Below are positions 62,871 to 64,000 of a DNA stretch of 64,000 bases, in pieces. The notes under the pieces were generated by a model, which worked only from the letters and a program-made list of their open reading frames with translations, made no database searches and was not told where the DNA came from. The stretch's first letter is position 1; every line of letters starts with the position of its first letter. The translations under genes were made by a program, and so were the position numbers. The stretch spans positions 2,418,001 through 2,482,000 of the forward strand of contig NZ_CP090347.1 in NCBI RefSeq assembly GCF_021398715.1. The letters run 5' to 3'. This stretch comes from Microbacterium binotii. GTDB taxonomy: Bacteria; Actinomycetota; Actinomycetes; Actinomycetales; Microbacteriaceae.

Positions 62871-63995
62871 TCAAGAACCGGCGGGAGAGTTCTTCGAGGT
62901 CACCGTGATGGTTCCCGCGATGATGTCGTCCTGGAGCTTGGTGAGCTCGTCGGTCAGGCCCTCCGGCAGCTGCGACTCGAAGTCGTGGAAGCTCGAGAGC
63001 TTGACGCCCTCGTTCTTCAGCGTGCCGACGTAGGGGGTCGGGTCGAACTCGCCCTTGGAAGCGGCGACGGTCGCGTCGTAGACGGCGACGTCGATCGCCT
63101 TCATGATCGAGACCAGCGTGATGTCGGCGACGCTGTCGTCGGCGACGGCGAGGTCGCTGTCGACACCGAGCATGAGCGTGTTCTTCCCGCTGTCGGAGAT
63201 GGCAGCGGCGGCGCTCTTGTAGATCGGTCCGCCCACGGGCAGGATCACGTCGACGCCCTGGTCGAGCACGCCCTGAGCGGTCTGCTTGGCGGTGTCGTTG
63301 GCGTCGAAGCCACCCGTGAACGAGCCCTCCTGGGTGTCGACGTTCCAGCCGAAGAGCTGGACGTTCGCGCCCTTGTCCTCGTTGTACTTGTCGACGCCCA
63401 TCGCGTAACCGTCCATGAAGACGGCGACCGAGGGGATCTGCATGCCGCCGAAGGTGCCGACCTTGTTGACGCCGTCCTTGGCGGACCAGGCAGCTGCGGC
63501 GTAGCCGCCGAGGTAGGCGGCCTCAGCCGTGTTGAAGACCAGCGGCTTGATGTTCGGCGCGTCGGTCTTGCCGTCGAAGTCGGTGTCGGCGTAGTCGTCG
63601 ATGATCGCGAAGTCGAGATCCGGGTTCGCGTTGGCGGCCTCGACGGTGGCGGCGGCGAGCTTGAAGCCGACGGCGATCACGAGCGTGCAGCCCTCGGAGA
63701 TGGCGGTCTGCATGTTCGGCGCGTAGTCGTTGTCGTTGGTCGACTCGAACTCGAGCGGGGTGACGCCGAGTTCCTTGGCCGCCTTGTCCATGCCGTTCTT
63801 GGCCGACTCGTTGAACGACTTGTCGTCCCAGCCGCCCGCGTCGGAGACCAGGCACGGCTTGAAGCCGTCGACGACGTCGGATGCGGAGCCGCTCGTCGTT
63901 TCGGTCGTGGGGGCGGAGCCACAGCCGGCCAGCAGCACGGCGGTGGCCGCGATCGCCAGGCCGCTGAGCAGCGCCTTGGTCGTCGTCTTCTTCAC
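62871..63995 (-). CDS. BmpA/PnrA-type nucleoside-binding lipoprotein
   Basis: 374 residues. A lipoprotein signal with lipobox LLAGC (Cys25) precedes a Ser/Thr-rich linker. The BMP family domain shows CLVSDAGGWDDKSFNESAKNGMDKAAKELGV, VFNTAEAAYLGGYAAAAWS, VGTFGGMQIPSVAVFMDGYAMGVDKYN and VDVILPVGGPIYKSAAAAI. These proteins catch nucleosides outside the membrane for the ABC importer encoded next. The start is five bases from the window edge, so promoter and any riboswitch lie outside. Confidence 0.95.
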   Translation of the reverse strand: MKKTTTKALLSGLAIAATAVLLAGCGSAPTTETTSGSASDVVDGFKPCLVSDAGGWDDKSFNESAKNGMDKAAKELGVTPLEFESTNDNDYAPNMQTAISEGCTLVIAVGFKLAAATVEAANANPDLDFAIIDDYADTDFDGKTDAPNIKPLVFNTAEAAYLGGYAAAAWSAKDGVNKVGTFGGMQIPSVAVFMDGYAMGVDKYNEDKGANVQLFGWNVDTQEGSFTGGFDANDTAKQTAQGVLDQGVDVILPVGGPIYKSAAAAISDSGKNTLMLGVDSDLAVADDSVADITLVSIMKAIDVAVYDATVAASKGEFDPTPYVGTLKNEGVKLSSFHDFESQLPEGLTDELTKLQDDIIAGTITVTSKNSPAGS

Positions 63996-64000
63996 GAGTC

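Overview
The window is about 70% GC. It has the gene content and the compact, overlapping gene order of an actinobacterium, most likely Microbacterium or a close relative in Microbacteriaceae. Pointers are the actinobacterial acyl-CoA carboxylase set (biotinylated alpha chain, beta chain and tiny epsilon chain), an LpdA-type quinone reductase, DUF2142 and DUF2304 membrane proteins, and a dense set of apparently leaderless genes. No rRNA, tRNA, cas gene, transposase or phage gene was seen.

1-25.5 kb is a cell-surface polysaccharide locus. It holds an ABC-2 exporter (wzm/wzt), UDP-galactopyranose mutase (glf), a nucleotide-sugar dehydrogenase, an NAD-dependent epimerase, at least five glycosyltransferases, GtrA, a Wzx-like flippase, DUF2304, two GT-C-like polytopic proteins, two tandem rhamnan-synthesis RgpF-like proteins and a complete dTDP-L-rhamnose pathway (rmlA, rmlB and a fused rmlC-rmlD). 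Together these should make and export a rhamnose- and probably galactofuranose-containing glycopolymer. A secreted four-repeat protein, another glycosyltransferase and an LCP-type wall-polymer ligase follow (23.3-28.2 kb). The LCP gene overlaps purE of a purK/purE pair.

28-45 kb is housekeeping: purE, purK, a PH-domain membrane protein, birA, the acyl-CoA carboxylase beta and epsilon subunits, a LuxR-type two-component system with an extra degenerate kinase-like membrane protein, a TrmA-like RNA methyltransferase, Maf, the acyl-CoA carboxylase alpha subunit, LpdA-like quinone reductase, purine nucleoside phosphorylase, a phosphohexomutase and a GNAT acetyltransferase.

45.5-53.4 kb is a self-contained mannitol PTS locus. 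A PRD regulator is divergent from a small IIB-like protein, HPr, enzyme I, mannitol IICB, IIA and mannitol-1-phosphate dehydrogenase. 55.8-64 kb is a nucleoside uptake and salvage locus: BmpA-type lipoprotein, ABC ATPase, two permeases, cytidine deaminase, thymidine phosphorylase and adenosine deaminase.

The most unusual structure is a family of eight 54-bp imperfect palindromes. All have the same length and the same two boxes (CGTGTCTCA...TGAGACACG outside, TTCAC...GTGAA inside). They lie in three intergenic groups at 45.4, 54.3 and 55.5 kb. Two of these groups bracket a gene for an AbiEi-like/DUF559 (Vsr-fold) endonuclease-type protein. A second, unrelated palindrome lies at 40.5 kb. A stretch of about 180 nt ending in two strong hairpins lies at 33.4-33.6 kb and is a candidate small RNA.
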